Notes: generated from the letters alone by a model not told the origin. A stretch of DNA of 64,000 nt from Anaerolineales bacterium (GCA_015075625.1 JABTTZ010000001.1:806001-870000), one strand, 5' to 3'. Counted from the first letter of the stretch, positions 27,092-36,599 are shown. Translations and numbers: made by a program.

Positions 27092-30000
27092 TTCCACCTC
27101 CCCCACAAACAAACCGACAAGCGGCGCTTCTTTCGGATAGCCAAACGGAGCGCCTCTTGCGGAAGGCGCACCCTGCCGACGCAACGGATAATTTTGCAAC
27201 GGATGGCGATTCTGCCGTCCGCCACTTAGGGCGTTTGGCGCTGCGGCGGGACATCCGCGAAACGGCGGACTATTTCGCGCTCGGTGACCTTTGCGCCCGC
27301 CTCACCCTCATGGGGACGGTACTCAACCTTCCCTACCTGCTGAAAACTCTGGATGCCTACGCCCGCGCCGGCGGAATCGCCCGTGATGCACATATCGCCG
27401 CAGATGCGGCGTTGGCAGCCTCGGCGGGCGTTAACTTTGTTGAATGGGTGATCGCCGTCGCGGATCAGCATCCCCTCCCGCGCAACCTCGGCGCGGCGCT
27501 TTACGCTGTGACGATTCTCTCTCCCGAACGCCTGCCCGAATCGCAGGCGCTTATTGCACGCCTTCTTCATCTTTTTACCGGGTATCTGACATGCGGACTA
27601 TCGGGAACGTCCCCTGAGCTTGGAACAGGGACGGCAACCAGCAGCGCGACGTTCGTTCCGCCCGCCCTCCCTGATCAGGGGCTGCCCAATCAGACGATGG
27701 ACGCTGCCCCCCCCAAAAACGCGCTCGATCCATCCCCTTTCCAGAGTGGTGCGTTGGGAAGCGCCCCCGATCTGCGTTCCGACAATCTCCCCACCCTGAC
27801 GGAGGGATCGGCGGGTATGGCACGGGGAGAAGCCAGTCCAGCGGCGCACCCCGCCCCTCCACGCATCATCAGCATGACGCCCACCCAACGTATCCTCGGC
27901 GAATATGAGGCGGGAGATCGCATTGCCGAACGTTACGAAGTGCGCGGTGTCAAGCGCGGGGGGATGGGGGTTGTCTACTTTTGCTTTGATCACGAGTTGG
28001 GCGATTCCCTTGCCATCAAGACGTACCAAAGCCGCTATCTAGACCGCCCCACCGCGCAAGAACGGTTTCGCCGCGAGGCATTTACCTGGATCAGCCTCGA
28101 AAAACATCCCAACATCGTCCGGGCGCAAAAGGTAGAGACGCTAGGCGAGGAGGCGCAGTACCGCCGCCCGCACCTGCTGATGGAACTGATCGCCCCAGCA
28201 GAAGGTCTTGACTCTGATTTATCCAGTTGGATAGACCGCCACCGGATTACGACTCTTGGCGCGGTGCGCTTTGCTGCTCAAATTGCCGCCGGAATGCAGC
28301 ACGCCGTGAGACACTTTCCGCATCTTGTCCACCGCGATCTAAAACCCGCCAACATCTTGGTCAATTATGACGGCGTGGCAAAAGTGACCGATTTTGGCTT
28401 AGTCCGAGCGCTAGAGGACGGCGCAGCCCACCTCCCTGAGGTAAACGATGCCGACGATACGGCAAACCTTCGGCTCACCCATGCGGGGGCAATTATGGGG
28501 ACAATCCTGTACCTATCCCCCGAACAATGTCGCGCCGAGGAACTCGATCTGCGCTCCGATATTTATGCTTTCGGGGCGATTCTCTATGAAATGCTTACCG
28601 GACGGCATCTTTTTGACGCCGTGACGCAAGAGGCGTGGTTAGAAGCGCACGTTCGCCGCAAGCCGACGCTCCGTGCTGATGAAAGCGCCCGTCTTCCCGC
28701 AGCGCTGAGAGATATTCTTTTCCGCTGCTTGGCAAAGCCTCGGGAGGAGCGCCCTCCCACATGGGCGGCACTGCGCGATGATCTACGCCTTGTGTGGGGC
28801 GATCTTTTGGGCGAGCCACCCCCCGACGATGTGCCACCCTCTGACCTGACCATGGCGCACCATGAGCTTATGGACAAGGCATACAGCCTCACCGAACTGG
28901 GCTATGGCGAGGCGGCGCTTAACGCCTACGATCAAGTCTTGGCGCAGACGCCCACGAATCCCCATGTGTGGGCGCGGAAGGGGCGGACGCTGCGCATTTT
29001 AGGGCGCTATGAGGATGCCCTTGCCGCCTTTGACCAAGCGACAACCCTTCCTTCCCAAGACCGTGCCGATGTCCGCGCCTGGGCGTGGAATCAGAAAGGG
29101 ATTGCCCTGGAACGCCTGCGCCGTTATGAGGCGGCAATTGACGCCTACCGCGAAGCGCAAGCGGCGAAAAGAACCCCGGACGCATGGTTCACCGGCAATC
29201 TCGCTGGGCTGCTGATCAAGAGCCGCCGCCCTCAGGAGGCAATTCAAGTCCTCGCTGGCATTTCAGATGCCGATCAGGAGTATCCTGAGGCGCACCGCTT
29301 ACGGGCGCGGGCGTTGGCGGCGTTGGGCGAACATGCGGCAGCGCTGGATGCCGCAGATCGGGCAATTCGTGCCATGCCCAGAGCGTCCGAAGCGTGGATC
29401 ACCAAAGGGCAAGTGTTGGTGACAATGGGGCGACACGCAGAATCGGTGACGATGTTCACCCAAGCCGTTCGTCTTGCCCCGCGCAATGTACGCGGATGGG
29501 CGTACCTCAGTTCGGCATACCTCAGCCTGAACAACCCCGCCGAGGCGCTCTACCCGGCGATGGAGGCAGCCCGACTGAAACCCGATGATTACCGTATTCA
29601 GGCGCGTTTAGGAGAGGTGTTGGTCGCTTTGGGACGCCATGCCGAGGCGTTGGAGGCATTTGAACTGGCACTCAGCCTGAACCCTAAAGGAATGAACGCC
29701 CTCAAGGGAAAAATCGCCGTCCTCATCGCCTTAGGACGTAACGACGAAGCCCTTCATACCACCGAAGCCGCCGCCCGCGCCTTCCCAGAAGAAGTCCCTC
29801 TTTGGGTGGCATGGATTGAGCGCCTATTTGCCTCGGATCGTTGGCGCGATGCTCTTGACGCGGCAGAGAAGGCGACAGACGCCCTTCCTCATCAAGTGCG
29901 CTTGTGGATGCTGAAAGGGCGAGTGCTGCGAGCGCTAAGCCGCTATGAAGATGCGGTTGAAGTCTATGAGCATGTCTTAAGGGTGAATCCCCACCACGCC

Positions 30001-30255
30001 GCCGCGTGGAACGCCAAAGGCGCAGCGCTGGCGGAATTGGGCAAACGAGACGACGCCCTCCATTGCTTTCAACAGGCGACAGAAACAACCCCGACAGATG
30101 GGTATGGGTGGTATCGGATGGGGGTTATCCTCATTGAGTTAGGGCGCTACGAGGAAGCGCTGAGGGCGCTTACCAAAGCAGCGGCGCTCAGGGCAGATGA
30201 CAAACGGATCGCCTTGAAACTGAACGAGGTGCGGCGGCGGCTGCAAGGGGCATAG
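27076..30255 (+). CDS. Ser/Thr protein kinase with C-terminal TPR array
   Basis: 1059 residues. Residues 1-200 form an alpha-helical region with no family I recognise; 200-280 is a Pro/Ser-rich linker. The PknB-type kinase domain runs from about 285 to 560: Gly loop VKRGGMGVVYF, Lys in SLAIKTYQSR, HRDLKPANILVNYDG near 418, DFGLV, and SPEQCRAEELDLRSDIYAFG. From about 594 to the end there are about a dozen TPR units (ALAAFDQATTL, ALEAFELALSLNPKG, AVEVYEHVLRVNPHH). No TM helix is seen, so it is cytoplasmic. The 16-bp overlap with clpC suggests that the two are co-expressed. Confidence 0.92.
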   Translation: MGAFVIPPPPQTNRQAALLSDSQTERLLRKAHPADATDNFATDGDSAVRHLGRLALRRDIRETADYFALGDLCARLTLMGTVLNLPYLLKTLDAYARAGGIARDAHIAADAALAASAGVNFVEWVIAVADQHPLPRNLGAALYAVTILSPERLPESQALIARLLHLFTGYLTCGLSGTSPELGTGTATSSATFVPPALPDQGLPNQTMDAAPPKNALDPSPFQSGALGSAPDLRSDNLPTLTEGSAGMARGEASPAAHPAPPRIISMTPTQRILGEYEAGDRIAERYEVRGVKRGGMGVVYFCFDHELGDSLAIKTYQSRYLDRPTAQERFRREAFTWISLEKHPNIVRAQKVETLGEEAQYRRPHLLMELIAPAEGLDSDLSSWIDRHRITTLGAVRFAAQIAAGMQHAVRHFPHLVHRDLKPANILVNYDGVAKVTDFGLVRALEDGAAHLPEVNDADDTANLRLTHAGAIMGTILYLSPEQCRAEELDLRSDIYAFGAILYEMLTGRHLFDAVTQEAWLEAHVRRKPTLRADESARLPAALRDILFRCLAKPREERPPTWAALRDDLRLVWGDLLGEPPPDDVPPSDLTMAHHELMDKAYSLTELGYGEAALNAYDQVLAQTPTNPHVWARKGRTLRILGRYEDALAAFDQATTLPSQDRADVRAWAWNQKGIALERLRRYEAAIDAYREAQAAKRTPDAWFTGNLAGLLIKSRRPQEAIQVLAGISDADQEYPEAHRLRARALAALGEHAAALDAADRAIRAMPRASEAWITKGQVLVTMGRHAESVTMFTQAVRLAPRNVRGWAYLSSAYLSLNNPAEALYPAMEAARLKPDDYRIQARLGEVLVALGRHAEALEAFELALSLNPKGMNALKGKIAVLIALGRNDEALHTTEAAARAFPEEVPLWVAWIERLFASDRWRDALDAAEKATDALPHQVRLWMLKGRVLRALSRYEDAVEVYEHVLRVNPHHAAAWNAKGAALAELGKRDDALHCFQQATETTPTDGYGWYRMGVILIELGRYEEALRALTKAAALRADDKRIALKLNEVRRRLQGA

Positions 30256-30275
30256 CCGCCGCCAACGCCCTACCC

Positions 30276-31154
30276 TTACCCGCTGTAGGTGTAAAACCCT
30301 CGCCCCGTCTTGCGCCCATAATGTCCCGCCGCGACCATCTTCCGCAGCAGTGGGCAGGCGCGGTATTTCGGGTCGCCCAGTTCTTTATACAGAACGTCCA
30401 TGACGGCAAGGACAACATCCAACCCCACAAAATCCGCCAGCGTCAGCGGACCCATGGGGTGATTCATCCCCAACTTCATCACCTCATCAATCGCTTCCGG
30501 CGTCCCTACCCCTTCCATGACGCAAAATATCGCCTCGTTGATCATCGGGCAAAGAATCCGGTTGCTGATGAACCCCGGAAAGTCCGCCGCCTCAACGGGT
30601 GTCTTGCCCAAACTGCGGGTGAAGGCGAGGACGGTTTCCAACGTCTCTCGGCTGGTGTCATAGCCTCGGATAATCTCAACAAGGGTCATCAGCGGGACAG
30701 GGTTCATAAAGTGGACGCCCGCCACCACCTCTGGGCGTTTTGTAGCGGCGGCAATCGTCGTGATGGAGATGGAAGAGGTATTTGTAGCGAGGATCGCGCC
30801 GGGTTTGGCAATCCGATCCAGATCAGCAAAAAGTTTCAGTTTGAGCGGCTGGTTTTCAGTGGCAGCCTCAATCACCAGATCGGCGTCGGCGGCAAGCGCC
30901 ATGTCCGTTCCACTGCTCATCGTTTCGAGGGCGTTCGTTCGCCCCGCCGCGTCAATCTTGCCCTTTCCAAAAAGTTTTTCGACGCTGGCGGCAATGGTCG
31001 CTTTCGCCCGCGTCAGCGCCTCTGGGTTGATATCGATGAGCGTTGTCTGATACCCGCTGGTGGCGCAGACTTGGGCAATCCCGTTGCCCATTGCCCCCGC
31101 CCCTACAACGACAATTTTTTGAATCCTTGAAGTAAGTTGCTCAGGCATGTTCAT
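30276..31154 (-). CDS. 3-hydroxybutyryl-CoA dehydrogenase (3-hydroxyacyl-CoA dehydrogenase family)
   Basis: 292 residues. An N-terminal Rossmann domain binds NAD(P) ([19 protein letters not shown]); [13 protein letters not shown] and the catalytic His segment [18 protein letters not shown] follow. The C-terminal helical domain has [17 protein letters not shown] and [20 protein letters not shown]. Its length is that of the single-function enzyme of acetoacetyl-CoA/butanoyl-CoA metabolism. It is a single gene that converges on the kinase gene. GAGG lies just upstream of the ATG at 31154. Confidence 0.95.
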   Translation of the reverse strand: MNMPEQLTSRIQKIVVVGAGAMGNGIAQVCATSGYQTTLIDINPEALTRAKATIAASVEKLFGKGKIDAAGRTNALETMSSGTDMALAADADLVIEAATENQPLKLKLFADLDRIAKPGAILATNTSSISITTIAAATKRPEVVAGVHFMNPVPLMTLVEIIRGYDTSRETLETVLAFTRSLGKTPVEAADFPGFISNRILCPMINEAIFCVMEGVGTPEAIDEVMKLGMNHPMGPLTLADFVGLDVVLAVMDVLYKELGDPKYRACPLLRKMVAAGHYGRKTGRGFYTYSG

Positions 31155-31179
31155 AAATCCTCACAAACAGAGAAAGGTT

Positions 31180-31208
31180 TTGTCGGAATACGCGGTTAGG
31201 GCTACAAT
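31180..31208 (+). promoter_or_regulatory. Sigma70-type promoter for the lipoprotein/c-di-AMP receptor operon
   Basis: TTGTCG (31180-31185) and TACAAT (31203-31208) are 17 bp apart and 54 bp upstream of the lipoprotein start. Confidence 0.55.
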
Positions 31209-31262
31209 CGCCCCACGCGCTGCGAATTGTAGTGTGTGGGGAATGTCTTTACGAGGGGAATT

Positions 31263-32156
31263 ATGCGACGTTCGATTGCGCTTTTGATTATGCTTTGCGT
31301 TGCCGTTGCTGCCTGCAACAGCGGGGGGACGGGCGGCGGCACAACAGGTGGCAGCACCATACCAACGGAAACGCCCGCAGGGGCAAGCGTAGCGCCCGCC
31401 GCCATTACCTGGGAGCGTGCGCCCAATGCGGTGGTTGTCCGTTTAGATCGCCTGATTGGGGAAGAATCCGAGTTGGATCGGTTGAATCGTCTGCCAGCCT
31501 GTACCCTCTTTGGCGATGGGCGTGTTGTGTGGGTGAACACGATTCCGCCACAAGGGGAAGAACTGCTTGAAGGGTATATCGAGGAAGTTACCTTTCGCAC
31601 CTTTTTGGAATTTCTGATCCGTGATGTTCAGTTCTACGATATTCCCGATTATGCCGCCCAAGAACTCCCTCCGGCAAAAGATTCGGCAATGGAAATTATC
31701 TCGGTGGTAATCAATGGCGAGACGCGCACCATTCGCAGCTACAAAAGCTGGAAAAACAACGCCTACGTTACCATTTTGGAACACTGCCGAACGCTTGCCC
31801 AACAACCCGCCCTTTTCATCCCCGATGGGGCGTGGGTAACTGTCTACGAAATCCCTCGTGAGGTGGATCGCGCCTTTGATTATTGGTCGCCCGCTGCCCC
31901 TTTCAGCTTGGCTGAGGTGGCGGCAACAAAAACGGCAATTTGGGCTAGTGATGTTGCTGTCCGCGAATTGTGGATTAAGAATCGCCAAACGCTCAGCCAA
32001 CTCCAATGGTTGGAAGGGGATAAGTCCTATCGCGTCGCGCTTCAAGTGCCGCTCATCTCGCGGGACGCCCCTCCCGCACCGATTCTGCCCACACCCGAAC
32101 CGACACCCGACAACAGCCCCCCGCTGACGCCGCCCCCCTTAGCGACACGTGGCTGA
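31263..32156 (+). CDS. Lipoprotein of unknown function
   Basis: About 297 residues from ATG at 31263, preceded by GAGGGG. The N-terminus is a lipoprotein signal peptide ending in VAAC, so Cys near residue 18 would be lipidated. A Gly/Thr/Pro linker follows, then a globular region (35-260) with no motif I can assign, and a Pro/Thr-rich tail (PTPEPTPDNSPPLTPPP). The stretch CTLFGDGRVVWV is common in Chloroflexota surface proteins of unknown function. First gene of an operon with two c-di-AMP receptor-like proteins (15-bp gap). Confidence 0.75.
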   Translation: MRRSIALLIMLCVAVAACNSGGTGGGTTGGSTIPTETPAGASVAPAAITWERAPNAVVVRLDRLIGEESELDRLNRLPACTLFGDGRVVWVNTIPPQGEELLEGYIEEVTFRTFLEFLIRDVQFYDIPDYAAQELPPAKDSAMEIISVVINGETRTIRSYKSWKNNAYVTILEHCRTLAQQPALFIPDGAWVTVYEIPREVDRAFDYWSPAAPFSLAEVAATKTAIWASDVAVRELWIKNRQTLSQLQWLEGDKSYRVALQVPLISRDAPPAPILPTPEPTPDNSPPLTPPPLATRG

Positions 32157-32171
32157 TCGGAAGGAGTCCCC

Positions 32172-32531
32172 ATGAGCATTGATGTGACCAGCGTTACACG
32201 GGGCATGTCCCTCGTTGTGGCGACAATCCAAGATCAAGATGTCGAGGCTGCCGGAAACGCCCTCACCGATAAAGGCTTCCGCTTCACCCGCATTGGCACA
32301 ACCGGCGGCTTTCTGCGGCAAGGCAATACGACGCTGCTTGTGGGCGTCCTCACCGAGTATATCAACGAGGTGGTAAACCTTCTGAATGTCGCCAGCCACC
32401 GCCGTCACCGCTATGTGCCGATGGCAACCGGAATGACCCCCAACGGGATGACCCTTTACAATTATGTGGAGGTTGAGGTTGGCGGGGCAACCATCTTTGT
32501 TCTCACTGTCGATCACTTTGAACAGGTGTAA
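32172..32531 (+). CDS. PII-like c-di-AMP receptor family protein (PstA/DarA), first copy
   Basis: 119 residues. The core motif TTGGFLRQGNTTLLVGV and the opening LVVATIQDQDVEAAGNALTD match the PstA/DarA family, whose trimers bind cyclic-di-AMP between subunits. The C-terminal strand ATIFVLTVDHFEQV is also typical. It has a ten-residue leader before the usual start. GGAAGGAG lies at good spacing. A second family member follows 16 bp downstream. c-di-AMP binding is known for the family and predicted here; targets are unknown. Confidence 0.88.
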   Translation: MSIDVTSVTRGMSLVVATIQDQDVEAAGNALTDKGFRFTRIGTTGGFLRQGNTTLLVGVLTEYINEVVNLLNVASHRRHRYVPMATGMTPNGMTLYNYVEVEVGGATIFVLTVDHFEQV

Positions 32532-32547
32532 CGCCTGAGGGGGAAAG

Positions 32548-32820
32548 ATGATGAAAAAATTAATTCTAGCTATTGTTCATAGCGATGCCGTAGAAGCCGT
32601 TAACCGAGTGCTGATTGAGGCGCGTTATGCCGTTACTCAAATTAGCAGCATGGGGGGCTTTTTACGCCGAGGCAGCACGACGATGGTCGTTGGTATTGAT
32701 GAGGGAGAGGTTGAAAAAGCGCTCGATCTCATCCGGCAGGCGTGCCAACCCTATAGCAAAGGGAACGAACACGCGGCAACCATTTTTGTGATGAACGCCT
32801 CGCAGTTTTTCCAGACGTAA
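32548..32820 (+). CDS. PII-like c-di-AMP receptor family protein (PstA/DarA), second copy
   Basis: 90 residues, shorter than its neighbour. MGGFLRRGSTTMVVGID replaces the canonical GGFLRxGNTT, with Ser for Asn at one ligand-loop position, and the long loop between strands two and three is much reduced. The C-terminal AATIFVMNASQFFQT aligns with the first copy. The tandem arrangement suggests duplication and divergence, possibly with heteromeric trimers or altered ligand preference. Confidence 0.85.
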   Translation: MMKKLILAIVHSDAVEAVNRVLIEARYAVTQISSMGGFLRRGSTTMVVGIDEGEVEKALDLIRQACQPYSKGNEHAATIFVMNASQFFQT

Positions 32821-32832
32821 CTCCCTCACCCC

Positions 32833-32905
32833 TATGATTTCGAGAAGAACCCCTATCCCCCCTGCCCCCTTTCCCCACACACAGGGAAAGGGGGAGAGAT
32901 ACCCT
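32833..32905. repeat. GC-rich hairpin repeat between convergent genes
   Basis: AACCCCTATCCCCC is followed by a strong hairpin (CCCCCTTTCCC and GGGAAAGGGGG around an 8-nt loop). The same module forms the ends of the element at 1471-1866 and lies near 57900-57940. There is no U-tract, but its location between converging genes fits a bidirectional terminator role. Confidence 0.6.
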
Positions 32906-32915
32906 TTAGATACGC

Positions 32916-33383
32916 TCACTGCACCGGACTGAAGGCAACAGCGACGGCGATCAGACTCAACAGCGCAACGACGAAGGCAAAACCGGCCACAAACAGCACC
33001 CACAAGGCAGCCGTGCGCGTTGGTTGAAGGGGCGTTTCTTCAAAATCGAAGCCAACCATCACCCGCCACCCAATCCAATAGCAAAAAAAGCCAAAGGCAA
33101 TCATCCCCAAGACGATCACCGTATTCAGAGTATAAGGATCGATTCCCGCAAAACGCTCCGCATCAATCGAAAACAGAATCCCAAAGACAAGCACCGCTCC
33201 GGCAAAACCCATGACCAGCGCCAACACCGCCGCGAGGACGATGCGGGTGGGGCGTCGGCGTCGGGCGATCCACACCGTCAGTCCTTGAATAACCCACTGG
33301 GGAAACGGTGGGCGTGGGGGGCGTGGTTTTGCCAAGCGCCCGCCAAACCCACGCTGGTTGTCGCGCTTCGATTCTTTTGCCAT
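32916..33383 (-). CDS. Small membrane protein, three TM helices
   Basis: 155 residues. The basic, Pro-rich N-terminus (about 1-45) is cytoplasmic; three hydrophobic helices follow (about 48-72, 86-108, 125-150). I recognise no family. It starts three bases after the stop of the truncated haemoglobin gene, so the two are co-transcribed, but this gives no functional clue. Confidence 0.65.
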   Translation of the reverse strand: MAKESKRDNQRGFGGRLAKPRPPRPPFPQWVIQGLTVWIARRRRPTRIVLAAVLALVMGFAGAVLVFGILFSIDAERFAGIDPYTLNTVIVLGMIAFGFFCYWIGWRVMVGFDFEETPLQPTRTAALWVLFVAGFAFVVALLSLIAVAVAFSPVQ

Positions 33384-33386
33384 GCC

Positions 33387-33791
33387 CTAGCCCACCCCTT
33401 CACCATACGAGGGGGCATTGATCAGGAAAGTTGCCCCGTCCTCAAAGTAGTGCTTCATTTCGCTGTATGCCGGTTCGGGGATTGCCGCCTCATCAAGCGC
33501 TGCCAACATTGCCCGCACCCACGCATCGCGCTCCGCCATCCCAATCGCATAGGGCATATGCCGCATCCGTAAGCGAGGGTGGCCGCGTTCGGCGCTGTAG
33601 GTTGGCGCTCCGCCAAAGTATTGGATCAGGAACAACCGCAAGCGGCGCTCGGCTGGAGCGAGATCGTCTTCTGGGTAAAGCGGGCGCAAGAGTGCATCGG
33701 CTGCCACACGCCGATAAAAGCCCGCAAGCAGGCGCGTAAAACCATCTTCGCCAATCAAATCGTAGATTGTCTCGGCTCGCCTGTCGCTCAT
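33387..33791 (-). CDS. Group II truncated haemoglobin
   Basis: 134 residues with the 2-on-2 globin fold. IYDLIGEDGFTRLLAGFYRR carries the B10 tyrosine, LFLIQYFGGAPTYS spans the CD-E region, HPRLRMRHMPYAIG includes the proximal His F8, and RDAWVRAM carries Trp G8, the mark of group II. Such proteins bind O2 or NO and often detoxify NO or peroxide. First gene of a two-gene operon with the small membrane protein. Confidence 0.92.
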   Translation of the reverse strand: MSDRRAETIYDLIGEDGFTRLLAGFYRRVAADALLRPLYPEDDLAPAERRLRLFLIQYFGGAPTYSAERGHPRLRMRHMPYAIGMAERDAWVRAMLAALDEAAIPEPAYSEMKHYFEDGATFLINAPSYGEGVG

Positions 33792-33989
33792 GCTCTGTCC
33801 TTGTTATTTTTAGGGTAGGGTTTGGGGAGATGGTGGCACAACGTGGCGGGAAAGGCAAGCCCAAACATGCCAGAAGGGTTGTCTGAAAGGTGGACAGCGC
33901 AGCAGAGGAAATGCCAACTTCGGCACAGGTGTAGTAAGATAGATCGGGTTGCATCGCACAAGATAAGCTCAGCACAGGATAAACTTTTT

Positions 33990-35189
33990 ATGTCCACTTC
34001 GGCTCAAACATTATTGGCGCGGGCGCAAGACCTTGCCCCCATGACGATTCAACTTCGGCGCGAATTTCACATGAATCCCGAACTTAGCTTCCAAGAGTTT
34101 CGCACAGCAAAGCGCGTTGCCGAAGAACTGCACAAACTTGGCATTGAAACAGAGACAGGCGTTGGGGTGACGGGAGTTGTTGGGCGCATTGGCGAAGGCT
34201 CACCGGTGATCGCCATTCGCGGTGATATGGACGCGCTGCCCATCCAAGAGGCAAACGATGTCCCCTATAAATCGCAGAGTCCGGGGGTTATGCACGCCTG
34301 CGGTCATGATGCCCACACTGCGATCCTGCTGACCGTCGCCAAACTACTGGTCGAAATGCCAGATCGTCCGAAAGGCGAGATTCGGCTGCTTTTTCAGCCC
34401 TCGGAAGAAAATTTTGGCGCCGATGGCAGAAGTGGGGCGGTGCGTATGATCGAAGATGGCGCACTTGATGATCTGGATGCCGTGATCGCCCTCCATGTCA
34501 GCAGTGACCAGCCAGCGAACAAGGTAGGAATTGTCGATGGCTATGCGGCTGCCGCTGTGGATACCTTCTTTGCTAAAGTGAAGGGTGAGGGCTGTCATGG
34601 AGCCTACCCTCATACAGGCTTTGACCCGATCTATATGAGCGCTCAGGTGATTAACGCGGTTCATGGGATTCGCGCCCGGCGGATTAATCCTGTTCATCCG
34701 GCGCTGATCTCCATTGGGGCAATTCACGCCGGACACGCTGAAAATGTCATTCCCGCCGAGGTCGAAATGATCGGCACCATCCGCAGTTATAGCCCGACGA
34801 TTCGGGAACAGCTTTGGGCAGAACTCGAACGGGCATTCAGTGTGGCGCGGGCGCTTGGTGGCGATTATGAACTTCAGATCATCAAAGGCTACCCCTCACT
34901 CTATAACACGCCCGCCGTTGCCGAGATGATCCGTTCGGTGACGGATGATCTTTTCAGCACGGAAGGGTTCTTCCCCGAAGAACCGGGCATGGGCGCAGAG
35001 GACTTCAGCTACATGGCGCAGAAAGCCCCCGGCGCGATGTTCATGTTGGGGGCAAAGTTCGATGCGGTGAATCGTCCGCACCACAGCCCTATCTTTGATA
35101 TTGCAGAATCGGCGCTCCCGATTGGCGCGGCAGTCTTAGCCGAAACAGCGGTGCGGCTGCTGAAAAACCCAATCCCAAAGGAAGGCTAA
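33990..35189 (+). CDS. M20-family amidohydrolase (amino-acid amide hydrolase / carboxypeptidase type)
   Basis: 399 residues from ATG at 33990; the frame runs upstream to 33822 but the added residues are not family-like. Metal ligands are visible in HACGHDAHT, the following LLFQPSEENFGADG, and HHSPIFDI near the C-terminus. IRGDMDALPIQE and GAEDFSYMA are typical of the IAA-amino-acid hydrolase/N-acyl-aminoacyl subfamily. Two metal ions and a catalytic Glu are expected. The substrate is unknown. A family B repeat follows the stop. Confidence 0.93.
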   Translation: MSTSAQTLLARAQDLAPMTIQLRREFHMNPELSFQEFRTAKRVAEELHKLGIETETGVGVTGVVGRIGEGSPVIAIRGDMDALPIQEANDVPYKSQSPGVMHACGHDAHTAILLTVAKLLVEMPDRPKGEIRLLFQPSEENFGADGRSGAVRMIEDGALDDLDAVIALHVSSDQPANKVGIVDGYAAAAVDTFFAKVKGEGCHGAYPHTGFDPIYMSAQVINAVHGIRARRINPVHPALISIGAIHAGHAENVIPAEVEMIGTIRSYSPTIREQLWAELERAFSVARALGGDYELQIIKGYPSLYNTPAVAEMIRSVTDDLFSTEGFFPEEPGMGAEDFSYMAQKAPGAMFMLGAKFDAVNRPHHSPIFDIAESALPIGAAVLAETAVRLLKNPIPKEG

Positions 35190-35204
35190 GCAGAACGGCA
35201 GTTT

Positions 35205-35420
35205 CAGCCCAATATCGCTCCCCGTCCACACCTCTGTAGAGACGCCCGACGGTAACCCATCGGGCTAAGGTTGACCACCCCGCCTTTTAGGGCGGGGCTG
35301 AAAGCAGGGGAAGGTGAACCCTTCTGTTTTCGTAGGGACGATGCTGTGTGGTCGCCCGTGTCATTTACCCCGCACCCGTAGGGGCGCCCCCTGGGGCGTT
35401 CGTTTGCGCCCGACAGACTA
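35205..35420. repeat. Family B hairpin repeat between convergent genes
   Basis: Two successive hairpins, CCCGACGGTAACCCATCGGG and CCCCGCCTTTTAGGGCGGGG, are followed by CTGAAAGCAGGGG, then GTAGGG-containing segments. The arrangement matches 42410-42665. It lies between the M20 gene and the converging DUF5666-like gene. No coding sequence is visible. Confidence 0.6.
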
Positions 35421-36599
35421 TCACCGCCGATTAATGCGGGTGAGATCAGGCGAGGGCGGGATGATTTCCTGCGGGGCTTGGGGGCGGATTGGGTTGTTCT
35501 TTCGTTGGTCGGCTGGCAGCAGCGAGGTGATTGCCCGCGCCACATAAGCGCCATCCTCGGTTTGCGCCAGAACACGGATAGGCTCCCCCACCGCAACCCC
35601 CGCCAACAACTGCGGATCACGCACAACGACGGTCTCACCGGCGATGGTGATCGAGGTCGGATTGCCGGGAGTAATCGCCTCTAGCGTCCCATCCAGCAGT
35701 AAGCCATCTTCAATCTCGAACTGCCGCCCCTCGCTCGGAACGTTGGGCAAGGGCGGGACGATCTCAATCGGACGCGGCAGCAGATCAAGGGGGAGATTCG
35801 TGTTGACGGCGGCGGGGTTATAGGGCTGCGGTTCGCGGGCGGGACCGCGGGGGGTCAGTCCGTTCGACATCGGCACCCAAATCCGTTCGCCGGGAAGGGC
35901 ATAGGTCGTTGAGCCGCCCGCTGTCACCTCGCCCGTTCCCTCCAAAATATTGAAGCTGAGTTCGCCATCTTTCAGGGTTTCGATGAACGTGGTTGAGCCA
36001 AGTTTGAGTGTTGAGCCATTCACCCAAAATTCGACCTTTTTCCGCCCTTTGGGGGTTTGGATGAGAACGCCCTCTTTGGGTGCGCCTTTACAGGGCGTCC
36101 CCCCGCTGCTTTTGATGTAAAAGGCGTGCATAGGCTGGAAATTGCCCGGAATGTTCGCCGTTGGGATCGTCCGCGCATCGACCAGACGGACGCTGCCAAA
36201 GACGATCATCGTCACCGCCTCGGAGTCGGCTGTATCGGCTGTCTCTGCCTTCAGGCGCATGAGGGCAACGCCCCACGTCTTTGTTTCGGTGTTCATGGGG
36301 GCAAGGGCGAGGGAGCGAATGGCGCTGACATCAACGACATCGCCGGGTTTCTCAAAGCGCCCTGTTACGCCTGGGATCAGGTCAGCACGGGCAGAGACGT
36401 TCCCGTAGCAGGTTTTGTTTAGACCCGTTCGGGCACACTGTGCCTGTGTCTGTTTGAAGGCATCCAAGACAATCTTGGGGCAAACATCCTCCCCTTGAGC
36501 GTTGGCTGTAGATGGGGACCCAAACCCTAAGGTGGTCAGGGCAACCGCCAGCACTAACCCTAGAATCACACCATAACGGATAAAGCGTAGTTGTATCAT
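35421..36599 (-). CDS. Secreted FecR-like / DUF5666-like protein
   Basis: About 392 residues from ATG at 36599. A signal peptide ends near STANAQGE. The middle (about 150-260) resembles FecR-type domains: GVLIQTPKGRKKVEFWVNGS, ILEGTGEVTAGG, ALPGERIWVPM. The segment LLDGTLEAITPGNPTSITI followed by VGEPIRVLAQTEDGAYVARAI matches DUF5666-like folds frequent in Chloroflexota. The C-terminus is Pro-rich and ends in basic residues. Four Cys in the N-terminal part may form disulfides. Extracellular or cell-wall location; role unknown. Confidence 0.7.
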   Translation of the reverse strand: MIQLRFIRYGVILGLVLAVALTTLGFGSPSTANAQGEDVCPKIVLDAFKQTQAQCARTGLNKTCYGNVSARADLIPGVTGRFEKPGDVVDVSAIRSLALAPMNTETKTWGVALMRLKAETADTADSEAVTMIVFGSVRLVDARTIPTANIPGNFQPMHAFYIKSSGGTPCKGAPKEGVLIQTPKGRKKVEFWVNGSTLKLGSTTFIETLKDGELSFNILEGTGEVTAGGSTTYALPGERIWVPMSNGLTPRGPAREPQPYNPAAVNTNLPLDLLPRPIEIVPPLPNVPSEGRQFEIEDGLLLDGTLEAITPGNPTSITIAGETVVVRDPQLLAGVAVGEPIRVLAQTEDGAYVARAITSLLPADQRKNNPIRPQAPQEIIPPSPDLTRINRR

